From: a bacterium HR10
GTDB lineage: Bacteria > Acidobacteriota > Blastocatellia > HR10
Direction: 5' to 3'
Assembly: GCA_002923315.1 (NCBI GenBank)
Contig: BEHM01000018.1
Span: forward strand, 1-64,000
Length of the DNA stretch: 64,000 nt
Shown: positions 42,156-50,347 of the stretch, piece by piece
Layout of the letters: each line of letters begins with the position of its first letter
Position numbering within the stretch: position 1 is the stretch's first letter
Program-made: the position numbers and the translations under genes
The notes under the pieces: generated by a model
The model's database searches: none
What the model was told of the DNA's origin: nothing
What the model saw: the letters and a program-made list of their open reading frames with translations, nothing else

Positions 42156-43706
42156 TCAGGCGAAAAGCTCCGCCCCTCTCCTCCCCGCGAGCGAATCGGT
42201 CTCCCGCCCCCATGTGTGCCGAGCGAGACAGCAGAGCAGGGATCGGTTCGAATCGGAGGGTGGAGTCGGCGATTTCGGCGGCTCGTCTTCGGGGCAGGTC
42301 TCCTCTTTTCGCAACCGCGGTCGCTTGCGCTCTTGCTCCTTCTGCTGCTCCATCGCCTCTTTGGACAGTGTGCGCAAGCGCTCTTTGATCCGGTGGAACT
42401 CCTCGCTATCGGTGATATAGTCCTCGCGCGGCGGCAAGAAGGCGAATTCCCGGAAGCTGTGGATGATGCGGTCGGCGAAGGCCGGATGCGTGCGGAAGAA
42501 GCTCGTCCCTCGCGCGTACCCGTGCTTGCTCGCCATCTTGTCGAAGAAGGTGATGAACGCGCGCGGATCGTAACCGCTCTTCCAGAGATATTGCGCGCCG
42601 AGCTGATCGGCCTCCAGCTCGAACTCCCGGCTCACGCCGAGCAGCTTCAGCTCGATGACCAGCCCTAAGCCCGCGAAGCCGTATTCGAGCAGATAGTACG
42701 TGAGGAGGCTCACCACGCCGCCCGTGGCGATGTAGGCCGCGATCTGCGCCGCCTGGTAGAGGATCGAGGCGATCGTCGCGCGCTTCATCAGGCGCGCGCT
42801 GTGGCGCGCGGCCGCGTGCGCGATCTCGTGGGCGATGACGCCCGCCAGCTCCGACTCCGACTCCGCTTCGAGCACCAGTCCCGTGTTGATGAAGAGGAAT
42901 CCGCCCGGCAGGGCGAAGGCGTTCACCTCATCCGTCAGCAAAAGCTGCGTCTTCACCGGGACGCGCAAGTCGGAGTTCCGCGCGATGTGCTCGGCCAGGT
43001 TCCGAATGTAGGTCTCGATCTCCTCGTCCTTGAATTCGGGCGGCATGAGCCCGAGCGCCTTCAATTCGCGAATCGCGTCCTCACCCATCTTGATGTCCTT
43101 CTCCTGACCCTTCCCGACGTCGCGGAATCCGATGTCCTCCACATCGCCGTAGGGCCGCTGCCGCGCGCGTCCCAGTCGGATCTCCTCCTCAATGCGTTTT
43201 TTCTCAGGAGGCCAGCGCGTGAGCAGATCCAGTTTCGCCTCTTTGTTCTCGTACGTGACCTCGACGGTCTTTCGCTCGAGGGCTTCTTTCTCAACGAGCT
43301 TCTTGCGGAGGCGCTGGATATGGCAGTGGATCTCGCGCCGCTCTTTCGCCGTTTGCGGGTCATCGCGCGAGGAGCGCCGGTTCAGCTCCGAGAGCTTCTG
43401 ACGCGCCGCCTCGATCTGCTGGCGGAGCGCCGCGATCTCCTGCTTGAGCGCTGCGAGCTTCTGCTCCTTCTCCTTCTTGAGCTGCTCGCGGAACGCCTCG
43501 ATCTCATTCTGGCGGAACGAATATTGCTCGGCGATCGTGAGGACGTCCAGATACGGTTTCTCGATGATCTCCGCCAGAGCAGGCGGAGGCCCGGCCCGAT
43601 CCTGCGGGACCGATGCGCTCGCTCTCGCGCTCTCGACGGGCAGACTCACCAGGCCGAGCGCGAGCATCACTGCCACTGCGAGGATGCGCCGTGTCCATCC
43701 CTTCAT
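42156..43706 (-). CDS. M48-family zinc metalloprotease with coiled-coil N-terminal region
   Basis: A 516-residue exported protease. A signal peptide (about residues 1-30) is followed by a coiled coil of roughly 100 residues (AFREQLKKEKEQKLAALKQE and onwards). The M48 domain is next, with zinc motif HEIAHAAARHSA (about residue 290), the third ligand Glu in FELEADQLGAQYL, and substrate-groove sequence. M48 periplasmic relatives such as BepA/LoiP act in outer-membrane protein quality control. The long coiled coil is unusual for the family. ATG 43706 has a perfect AGGAGGAG site; the track ORF extends 33 codons upstream without support. Confidence 0.88.
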   Translation of the reverse strand: MKGWTRRILAVAVMLALGLVSLPVESARASASVPQDRAGPPPALAEIIEKPYLDVLTIAEQYSFRQNEIEAFREQLKKEKEQKLAALKQEIAALRQQIEAARQKLSELNRRSSRDDPQTAKERREIHCHIQRLRKKLVEKEALERKTVEVTYENKEAKLDLLTRWPPEKKRIEEEIRLGRARQRPYGDVEDIGFRDVGKGQEKDIKMGEDAIRELKALGLMPPEFKDEEIETYIRNLAEHIARNSDLRVPVKTQLLLTDEVNAFALPGGFLFINTGLVLEAESESELAGVIAHEIAHAAARHSARLMKRATIASILYQAAQIAAYIATGGVVSLLTYYLLEYGFAGLGLVIELKLLGVSREFELEADQLGAQYLWKSGYDPRAFITFFDKMASKHGYARGTSFFRTHPAFADRIIHSFREFAFLPPREDYITDSEEFHRIKERLRTLSKEAMEQQKEQERKRPRLRKEETCPEDEPPKSPTPPSDSNRSLLCCLARHTWGRETDSLAGRRGAELFA

Positions 43707-43784
43707 TTTCTCCTCCTTTCCCACCTCTGAGATGCTCTCATGGGCCACTCGGGTTCCCTCCTCAGCAATCCCCTGCCTCGCATC

Positions 43785-43813
43785 AGTATAGAGCGAATTC
43801 CGCACGCGCCCAA
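43785..43813 (-). promoter_or_regulatory. Promoter for the M48 protease gene
   Basis: On the minus strand TTGGGC (43813-43808) and TATACT (43790-43785) are 17 nt apart. The leader would be about 70 nt. It sits next to the stop codon of khtU. Confidence 0.45.
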
Positions 43814-43814
43814 G

Positions 43815-45506
43815 TCATTCCCTGGATGCGGCCGATTCGGAAGCAGTGGGGATCGGACGACTCCATGCACGATACCACGCCCACGCCCATCCGATATGGA
43901 TGAGCGCGAGGAGAGGAATCCCCAAGAGCGTCCAGGCGCCGAGGTCCTTCCACCAGGTGGCGATCAGCAACGCGGCCAGCGGCACGCTCGACGCGACGCG
44001 AGCCGTATAGGCGATCACCCGATGTGGGTCGGCCCAAGGCGTGGGCAAGCGCGAGAGCTCCAGGTGCTCTCGAATCGGCTCGAGCGCGCGCTGCGTGACG
44101 CGCGACGAGCGCACGAGCACCACCACCCCGATCGCGAAAAGGAGCGCGCGCTCCATCACCGAGCGCGCGGCGAGCGCACCGAGAAAGAGCGGTCCGATCG
44201 CCCCCCAGAGCAGGAGGCAGCGAGCCGTTCCACATCGCGCGCGTGCCGTCGCTCCGGAATTCGCTGTCGCGGACCGCATCGTCATCGGCCGGAGCGTGAT
44301 CGAGATGAGCATGCCGGCGAAGGCGATCGGTCTCGGAATGAAGCGGTGCAGGACGCGATAGAGCGCTCGGGTGTTCTTCATGAAGACGGGCGCCAGCAGG
44401 GTCATCGCGAAGACGTACCATCCCGTGAATTGAAAGAGGTCCGAGCCGATGAGTCCGAGCTGCTGCCCGAACGCCGCGTAGAGGAGGGCGTACTCCCCGC
44501 GCGGGATCATTCCCGCGCCAATCGCCAGCGCCACAGGCCCGGGGAAGCCAGCCAAGAAGGCGAGCGAGGAGGTGACCACCAGTTCGGTCAGGATGGAGAG
44601 CGGGGCGATCAGCAGCACCAGGGGGAGGACGCGCCGCAGGCTCTCCCCCTCCAGCATGGTCCCGAACGTGAGGAAGAACAGGGCGAGGAAGACATCGCGG
44701 AACGATTCCAGCCGGCTGTAGATGCGCTCGCCGAGATCGCTCTGGCGCGCGGGAGCGATCATGCCGAGCAAGAATGCTCCGGCAGCCGGGGCGAGGCCGA
44801 AGAGCGACGCTCCAACTCCCGCGAGGGCGATCAGCGCCAGCCACAACAGGGCGAACAGCTCCTCCGATCGCACGCGCAGAGCGAGGGTCAGAAGGCGGGC
44901 GAGACTCTTCCCGCCGAATCCGAGGATGAGCGCGTAAAAGGCGATCGCCTTCAGCAATGAGACGACGGCCGGCGATGTGCGCGCGCCTTCGCCGGAGAGC
45001 CCCGCGAGCACGCCCAGGTAGAGCACGGCGATGAAATCCTCGAAGATCATGATGCCCATGAGGGCTTCGGCCTCAGGGTTGGCCGTGCGTCGCCATTCGA
45101 TCAGGAGTTTGGCGACGACCCCACTGCTGCTCATGGCGACGATCCCCGCCAGAAATGCGCGTTCCATCAGGCTCCATCCGAGCGCGTATCCGACCAGGAA
45201 GCCCACCGAGAGGTTCGCCACGAGCTCTCCTATGCCGATGAGCAGGACCGCCGCGCGCACACGCCGGAGACGCTCCAGGGAGAATTCGACGCCGAGGAAG
45301 AACATGAGCAAGACGATGCCCAACTCCGCGAGCGTTCGCATCAACGCGGCGTCGGCGATGACGCCGAGGGCGTGAGGACCGAGCACGGCTCCGATCAGGA
45401 TGTAGCCGATGATGACCGATTGGCCGAGGCGGACGGCGAGCCACGCGCCGAGGAAGCCAAAGAGCAGGAGCACTCCGAGATCGCGCAAGAACGAAGATTC
45501 CGGCAT
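43815..45506 (-). CDS. khtU: Cation/proton antiporter, CPA2 family (KhtU-like)
   Basis: A 564-residue membrane protein of the CPA2 (KefB/KhtU) antiporter family with about twelve segments. The early GYILIGAVLGPHALG and MLFFLGVEFSLERL motifs and MSSSGVVAKLL (about residue 120) are diagnostic. Family signatures for potassium or sodium exchange with protons (FGQQLGLIG, GMIPRGEYALLYA) are in place. The gene lies immediately after khtT on the same strand, as in the KhtTU pair of Bacillus subtilis. It extends about 170 residues beyond the core in more hydrophobic segments. The track ORF is longer at the 5' end; ATG 45506 is the natural start. Confidence 0.85.
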   Translation of the reverse strand: MPESSFLRDLGVLLLFGFLGAWLAVRLGQSVIIGYILIGAVLGPHALGVIADAALMRTLAELGIVLLMFFLGVEFSLERLRRVRAAVLLIGIGELVANLSVGFLVGYALGWSLMERAFLAGIVAMSSSGVVAKLLIEWRRTANPEAEALMGIMIFEDFIAVLYLGVLAGLSGEGARTSPAVVSLLKAIAFYALILGFGGKSLARLLTLALRVRSEELFALLWLALIALAGVGASLFGLAPAAGAFLLGMIAPARQSDLGERIYSRLESFRDVFLALFFLTFGTMLEGESLRRVLPLVLLIAPLSILTELVVTSSLAFLAGFPGPVALAIGAGMIPRGEYALLYAAFGQQLGLIGSDLFQFTGWYVFAMTLLAPVFMKNTRALYRVLHRFIPRPIAFAGMLISITLRPMTMRSATANSGATARARCGTARCLLLWGAIGPLFLGALAARSVMERALLFAIGVVVLVRSSRVTQRALEPIREHLELSRLPTPWADPHRVIAYTARVASSVPLAALLIATWWKDLGAWTLLGIPLLALIHIGWAWAWYRAWSRPIPTASESAASRE

Positions 45507-45537
45507 ACAACATCCGCTTCGCCGTCTGGGCCGGCAC

Positions 45538-45556
45538 CCCCCTTGTGCGCAGGGGG
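45538..45556 (-). promoter_or_regulatory. GC-rich hairpin between khtT and khtU
   Basis: CCCCCT-7 nt-AGGGGG forms a stable stem in the 64-nt gap between the two genes. It may tune relative expression of the antiporter and its regulatory subunit, or mark an RNA processing site. Confidence 0.35.
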
Positions 45557-45570
45557 CGTATCCGCTCGCC

Positions 45571-46059
45571 TCAGGCGGCCATCTCGATGAGTCGGCGGAA
45601 GGCGTCGAACCCCTCCTGCTTGCCGAGGACGACGATCGTGTCTCCGGCGCGCAGGACCTCGTCGGCCGGAGGATTCGGGACGCTCTCCGGCTCACGAATG
45701 ATGGCGATCACGGAGACGCCCGTCCGCTTTCGAATCTCCAATTCGCCGATGCTCTTGCCGACCACAGGAGAGCGCGCATCGAGTCGGAACCACTCGATGC
45801 GCAGCTCCTGAAGGACGACCTCCAAATTCTCCACGGCCTTCGGTCGAAAGAAAGCACCGGCGAGGATCGAGCCGATCTGTCGCGCTTCGTCGTCCCTCAG
45901 TTCCACGGCGAAGAGGGGGTCGGACTCATCGCCGCGATAGATGTAGATCTCACGAACGCCGCTGTGATGAATAACGATCGTGAAGCGGTCACGCTCGTAC
46001 GTGGTGATCTCATACTTTCGCCCGACGCCGGGCAATTCGACTTCGGAGATGACAGCCAT
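45571..46059 (-). CDS. khtT: Potassium/proton antiporter regulatory subunit KhtT
   Basis: A 162-residue cytoplasmic regulator. The N-terminus ISEVELPGVGRKYEITTYERDRFTIVIHHSGVREIYIY is the KhtT signature, and residues 80-160 form a TrkA-C (RCK-C) domain (FRLDARSPVVGKSIGELEIRKRTGVSVIAI) that binds c-di-AMP in known homologues. It lies 64 nt upstream of khtU, so the product should control that antiporter in response to ligand and pH. Ligand binding here is inferred from the family. Confidence 0.88.
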   Translation of the reverse strand: MAVISEVELPGVGRKYEITTYERDRFTIVIHHSGVREIYIYRGDESDPLFAVELRDDEARQIGSILAGAFFRPKAVENLEVVLQELRIEWFRLDARSPVVGKSIGELEIRKRTGVSVIAIIREPESVPNPPADEVLRAGDTIVVLGKQEGFDAFRRLIEMAA

Positions 46060-46072
46060 AGCGCCCTCCTCA

Positions 46073-47230
46073 TCACCTCCTGGCCCTCTCGACCTCCCGA
46101 TCGTTCACGCTCGGGGTGGGTGGTGCGATCCCCTCCGCCTCCTCCCCCCGCGAGTGCCACAGCGGGTCGGTCTGCGCGCGAATCTGCTCCTTCAGGCGCG
46201 CGTAGCCCTCGGCGAGGATCGCCTTCTGCTCCTCGGTGAGCGCGGGCGTGCCGGGCGCCACATGATCGCTCGCGATGATCCCCTCCCGATAAAGCGCATG
46301 TTTCATGCCGGCGATGAGCTTGAAGACCGGCCGCCCGCTCTCCCAGAAGGTGCAGAGGCGTTCGAACGCCCCAAGCAGCGACCGATAGCGGGACATGAGC
46401 GGCTCATCGCCCGCCGCGCAGACGCGCCATGCCTTCTGCCATTCGCGGGGGAAGACGTTCGCCGGACCCGCGACGACGCCGATCGGCAGAGCGTGATGCA
46501 GGAGGTAGAGGTTCCAGGACTCGCGAAGCTTTCCCAGAAGACCACGCGTGGGCCGGAAGAGATCGAAGATGAGCATCGCTTCGCCCACGTAGATCCCGAA
46601 GGCGCCTCGCTCGTTGAAATGCAGCGCCGCTTTCGTGTAGTGGCCGAGCACGCGGCGCGGGGCGGTGACCTTGATCCCGCGAACGTAGGGGAGGCGACTG
46701 AGCCGCTTCACATCGCGCGTGCGGATGTGGGGGATCGTGGGGTGAACGGCGATCTCCGCGTTGTCATAGAGGAGCAACGGCAGCTCCCTCCCTTTCCGTT
46801 CAAAGAGCGGCGTCACCTCGCGATGGAAGAAGGTCACGACGTCGCCGATGTCCTCGATCGAGAGCGGGGCGATCACCCCCGCATCCGCACCCAGCTCCAG
46901 CGCCCGCTCCAGGCCGACTCGTGTTTCGGCGCGCGTTCGCCCCGTCACCCCCACCCACACTTCGATCGGGGGCCGTCCCAAACGACGGAGGTGCTCGTTG
47001 ATCGTCCGTCGCTCATCGAGAGCGACGGCGATGAGCCGTTCCCGTTGCTCCATGGGGATTCGGTTCCATTCGCCCGTCGTCCCCAGGATGAAGAGAACAT
47101 CCGCCCCGAACCCCGATTGGACGAGGTAACGCAGGAGGCGTCGCTGATCGGCATCCAGCAGGCGCCCCTCCTCGTCCAGGATCGTGAGGACGGGGATGCT
47201 CAACCCTCCTCGCGGGCGATCGTCCTTCAT
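46073..47230 (-). CDS. DapA-like (dihydrodipicolinate synthase family) lyase
   Basis: A 385-residue protein of the DHDPS/N-acetylneuraminate lyase family, a class I aldolase fold. The Tyr in ELPLLLYDNAE and the Schiff-base Lys in VRGIKVTAP correspond to family catalytic residues. GTTGEW, near residue 50, is the substrate-carboxylate loop. It is about 90 residues longer than DapA, with a C-terminal helical tail of unknown use. Without the other lysine genes it may act on a sugar acid or other keto acid. It begins 72 nt after the NUDIX gene and is followed 13 nt later by khtT. Confidence 0.8.
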   Translation of the reverse strand: MKDDRPRGGLSIPVLTILDEEGRLLDADQRRLLRYLVQSGFGADVLFILGTTGEWNRIPMEQRERLIAVALDERRTINEHLRRLGRPPIEVWVGVTGRTRAETRVGLERALELGADAGVIAPLSIEDIGDVVTFFHREVTPLFERKGRELPLLLYDNAEIAVHPTIPHIRTRDVKRLSRLPYVRGIKVTAPRRVLGHYTKAALHFNERGAFGIYVGEAMLIFDLFRPTRGLLGKLRESWNLYLLHHALPIGVVAGPANVFPREWQKAWRVCAAGDEPLMSRYRSLLGAFERLCTFWESGRPVFKLIAGMKHALYREGIIASDHVAPGTPALTEEQKAILAEGYARLKEQIRAQTDPLWHSRGEEAEGIAPPTPSVNDREVERARR

Positions 47231-47302
47231 AGCCTCCTCCGCGAGCGCGCGGGCGGATCGCCCTCTCCGTTCGAGAGACGGAGCGGCGCTCCGTCGGGGA
47301 GG

Positions 47303-47848
47303 TCACGCGCGGCGTCGGAGCGCATAGAGGTAGAGCGCCGCCAGCGTCTTCCCGTCGCGGATCTCGCCCGCGCGCACTTTCTCGTACACGGACTCCCAGG
47401 TCAACGGGACGACCTCGATGAGCTCATCGCTATCCAACTGTTGCGCCGCCGGGCGCAAGTCTTCGGCTTGGAAGACGTGCATGCGCTCATCGGTGAACCC
47501 GGGGGCGGTGAAGAATTCCCCGAGCCGGATCAAGCGACCCGCGCGATACCCCGTCTCCTCCTCCAGCTCGCGATGCGCGCATGCTTCCGCGCTCTCGGCC
47601 GCGCGATCGAGCGTCCCGGCCGGAAACTCCCACAGGACTTCGCCCACGGCATAGCGGAACTGGCGGATCAGGAGGACGCGCTCCTCATCGAGTACCGGGA
47701 TGATGACCACCGATCCGGGATGACGCACGATTTCGCGCGTCGTCTCGCGCCCGTTGGGCAGGCGGATGCGATCCACATCGAGGGCGACGGCCCGCCCCGT
47801 GTAGATGCGTTGCGTGTGGAGCCGTTGTTCGCGCCACTGCTCAGCCAT
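47303..47848 (-). CDS. NUDIX hydrolase, ADP-ribose pyrophosphatase type
   Basis: A 181-residue NUDIX enzyme. The NUDIX box G-x5-E-x7-R-E-U-x-E-E-x-G-U reads GTLDRAAESAEACAHRELEEETGY, near residues 78-101. The preceding VLLIRQFRYAVGEVLWEFPAG and the later FFTAPGFTDERMHVF match the ADP-sugar pyrophosphatase subgroup (NudF-like). It cleaves ADP-ribose or a related nucleotide sugar. Its ATG overlaps the glycosyltransferase stop by 8 nt. The track ORF runs 111 codons further upstream as shadow sequence of the GT gene. Confidence 0.9.
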   Translation of the reverse strand: MAEQWREQRLHTQRIYTGRAVALDVDRIRLPNGRETTREIVRHPGSVVIIPVLDEERVLLIRQFRYAVGEVLWEFPAGTLDRAAESAEACAHRELEEETGYRAGRLIRLGEFFTAPGFTDERMHVFQAEDLRPAAQQLDSDELIEVVPLTWESVYEKVRAGEIRDGKTLAALYLYALRRRA

Positions 47849-48992
47849 ACGCCTCCTCTTCGGCGCCGCTTCGGCGCGCGCGCGATGGAGTCGCGCGCTG
47901 CAGAGCGGCCTCGTAGACGGATTCGATACGACGCAGGATCTGCTCTCGATCGAAACGCCGTCGGACGGCTTCGCGCGCGGCCTGGGCCAAGCGCGCGCGG
48001 AGCGCCGGGTCCTCCAGAAGCTCGCGCACGCGATCGGCCAATGCCGCGACATCTCCGGGAGGGATGAGCCATCCCGTCTCCCCGTGGACGATGATCTCGG
48101 TGGGGCCTCCGGCGGCGAAGGCCACGACGGGCACACCGGCCGCCATGGCTTGAACGAGCGCGAGCGAGAAACCCTCCCCATGCGAGGGGAGGACGAAGAG
48201 ATCGCTCGCCGCCCACACCAAGCGCAAGTCCTCCACGTGTCCGAGGAAGCGCACGCACGCCTGGAGGTCGAGCTCGCCGACCAGCCGTCGCAGCCGGGCT
48301 TCGAACGCGCGATGTTTCGTCGGGGCCGCGCCGACGATCACGAATTCGCAATCGTCGCGCCACCGACGAAGCAGATGCGCCGCGCGCACGAATTCCTCCT
48401 GTCCTTTGGCTGGAGCCAGTTGGCCCACCGTCGTGATCACCAGCGGGCGTGTGAGGCCCAAACGCGCGCGCGCCTCCGAGCGTTCGGGGAGCGGCGTCAG
48501 GTCCTCGCGCCTCACCCAGTTGGGGATGGTCACGACCTGCGCTTCGGGCAGGCCGAGCCCAAGAAGCGTTCGCCGCACGAAGTCGGAGACGGCGATGATG
48601 CGATCCGCGCGCCGCAAGATTGCGCGATACACCGGATTCCGCTTCAACGGGAGATAATGATGTCGCGTCACGATCGCGCGCGCGCTTCCGGCCCACATGG
48701 CCGCCAGAATCGCCGGCAGATAGTCGCGCCCCAGGTGCGCGTGGATGATCTCAATGGCGTGCGCGCGCAGCAGGCGACTCAGTCGGTATGCCGAGAGGCC
48801 GTCCAGCGAATTCCGCAGCGGCAGAACGTGCGTGGCCGCCACATGCGCGCCCACGCGCTCCGGCAGCGGGCTGCCGCGACGCACGGCCAGATGGACTTCG
48901 TGTCCGCGCTCGTGAAGTCCCGCCACCAGGTCGGCGACGTGAAGTTCGCCACCGCCCATCTCTATCGCTGAGCACACCTGAAGAATACGCAT
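47841..48992 (-). CDS. GT4-family glycosyltransferase
   Basis: A 383-residue GT-B fold enzyme. The N-terminal domain starts MRILQVCSAIEMGGGELHVADL. The C-terminal nucleotide-sugar domain has TVGQLAPAKGQEEFVRAAHLL and SHGEGFSLALVQAMAAGVPVVAF. The E-x7-E motif of GT4 has Gln in place of the second Glu, which is unusual and may change catalysis or donor. The acceptor and donor are unknown; lipid or exopolysaccharide glycosylation is likely. ATG 48992 is the start, with a divergent promoter region shared with pilD. The NUDIX gene follows with an overlap. Confidence 0.88.
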   Translation of the reverse strand: MRILQVCSAIEMGGGELHVADLVAGLHERGHEVHLAVRRGSPLPERVGAHVAATHVLPLRNSLDGLSAYRLSRLLRAHAIEIIHAHLGRDYLPAILAAMWAGSARAIVTRHHYLPLKRNPVYRAILRRADRIIAVSDFVRRTLLGLGLPEAQVVTIPNWVRREDLTPLPERSEARARLGLTRPLVITTVGQLAPAKGQEEFVRAAHLLRRWRDDCEFVIVGAAPTKHRAFEARLRRLVGELDLQACVRFLGHVEDLRLVWAASDLFVLPSHGEGFSLALVQAMAAGVPVVAFAAGGPTEIIVHGETGWLIPPGDVAALADRVRELLEDPALRARLAQAAREAVRRRFDREQILRRIESVYEAALQRATPSRARRSGAEEEAYG

Positions 48993-48996
48993 CGGC

Positions 48997-49044
48997 TTGA
49001 CAAATCCAGGGGCAACCATACACGATGCCTTCGGTATGTGGCAA
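48997..49044. promoter_or_regulatory. Overlapping divergent promoters for GT4 (-) and prepilin peptidase (+)
   Basis: On the plus strand TTGACA (48997) is followed at 16 nt by TACACG (49019). On the minus strand TTGCCA (49044-49039) and TATGGT (49020-49015) are 18 nt apart. The -10 regions overlap, so the two promoters should compete. Confidence 0.45.
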
Positions 49045-50262
49045 GAGAGGCCGTGGGGAATCGCTCCTGAGGGGGAGCCACTTGTCCTCCTCCTGCTGGT
49101 GGCGTTCCTCTTCGGGCTCGTGGTGGGCAGCTTCCTGAACGTCCTCATCTATCGCATCCCGCGCCGCCTGTCCATCGTTCGACCCGGCTCGCAGTGCCCG
49201 CACTGCGGCGCTCGAATTCGACCGCGCGACAACGTCCCACTGCTCAGCTTCTTTCTCCTCAGGGGGCGATGTCGCTCGTGCCGGCAGCCGATCTCATGGC
49301 AATACCCGGCCGTCGAGCTGGGGACGGCCCTGCTGTTTGTGCTCCTCGTGTGGGAGCGAGGATGGGGGTGGGAGCTGGTGCCGGAGGCGTTCTTTGTGAG
49401 CGCGCTCATCGCCCTCGCCGTCATTGACGCGCGCCATCGCCTGCTGCCGGATGCCCTCACCTATCCGGGATTCGTGCTGGCCGTCGGATTGCGCGCGCTG
49501 GTGCCCGCTGAGCCCATCGCGGGCGCGCGCGGTCTCGTGGAGAGGCCTTCGGGCAATCCGCTCTCAGTGCTGCGACATGCCGTCTTCGAGCACGCGCTCG
49601 GCGCGGGTGCAGTGCTCATCCTGATGAGCAGCGCCCTGCTCCTCCTTCTGGAGCGCGTGGATTACCGATTGCTCGGCCGTAAACTGGAGGGATTGGACGA
49701 GGCGCATTCGCCGGAGGACGAACCCTCCGCACCTGCGCCTGGTCCTGCGGCGCGCGTCGAGGACCCGCGTCAGGCCATCGGGGCCGGTTCGGAGTCTCCC
49801 CTGTCGAGCGCGGGGATCGGGAGTGGGGGGTATCCTCGCGATGCTGAACGAAAAGACTCGTGGTCGCCCGAATGGATGGCGATCGTCACCGCGATCGGGC
49901 TCGCGGGGGCCTTCGTGCTCCGTGGGCTGCACGATCCGTCCTTCGCCCTCTCCGGCGTGCGCTCCGCTCTCAGCGCTCTTGAGGGCGCCGTGATCGGAAG
50001 TGGCGTGCTCTGGCTCTCGCGCCTCGGCTATTATGCCCTGCGCCGCCTGGAGGGCGTGGGGTTCGGCGATGTGAAGATGCTGCTCATGATCGGCGCCTTC
50101 CTGGGATGGGGGGAGACGCTGCTGACCATCTTCCTCGCTTCACTGCTCGGCTCCGTCTACGGCGTGACGCTCATGCTCCTCAGGCGCGAGCGCAATCCCA
50201 CGCTGCCCTTCGGCTCGTTCCTGAGCCTGGCGGCGCTCGTCGTCCTGCTGTTTCTCCCCTGA
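49036..50262 (+). CDS. Prepilin peptidase (A24 family, PilD/TapB)
   Basis: A 408-residue inner-membrane aspartic protease that cuts and methylates type IV prepilins. The N-terminal methylase domain has two zinc CxxC pairs (CPHCGARIRPRDNVPLLSFF and CRSCRQPISWQYP). The catalytic Asp residues are in ALAVIDARHRLLPDALTYPG and GVGFGDVKMLLMIGAFLGW. A disordered, proline-rich insert of about 100 residues separates the halves, longer than usual. ATG 49036 starts the protein; the track begins at TTG 48997. There is no other pilus gene in the window, so pilins are encoded elsewhere. Confidence 0.92.
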   Translation: MWQERPWGIAPEGEPLVLLLLVAFLFGLVVGSFLNVLIYRIPRRLSIVRPGSQCPHCGARIRPRDNVPLLSFFLLRGRCRSCRQPISWQYPAVELGTALLFVLLVWERGWGWELVPEAFFVSALIALAVIDARHRLLPDALTYPGFVLAVGLRALVPAEPIAGARGLVERPSGNPLSVLRHAVFEHALGAGAVLILMSSALLLLLERVDYRLLGRKLEGLDEAHSPEDEPSAPAPGPAARVEDPRQAIGAGSESPLSSAGIGSGGYPRDAERKDSWSPEWMAIVTAIGLAGAFVLRGLHDPSFALSGVRSALSALEGAVIGSGVLWLSRLGYYALRRLEGVGFGDVKMLLMIGAFLGWGETLLTIFLASLLGSVYGVTLMLLRRERNPTLPFGSFLSLAALVVLLFLP

Positions 50263-50319
50263 GACTCTCGCGCGAATGAATGCATGCGGAGGGCGTTGTC
50301 CGGCGCCTCCTTCATTGAT

Positions 50320-50338
50320 CGGGCTCGAGCCGAGCCCG
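50320..50338. terminator. Strong hairpin between convergent genes
   Basis: CGGGCTCG-agc-CGAGCCCG is a perfect 8-bp stem with a 3-nt loop between prepilin peptidase and the PL26-like gene. A looser stem (GGAGG/CCTCC) lies just before it. There is no T-run, so it may be a Rho-independent-like or processing element in both directions. Confidence 0.45.
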
Positions 50339-50347
50339 AGAGGCAGC

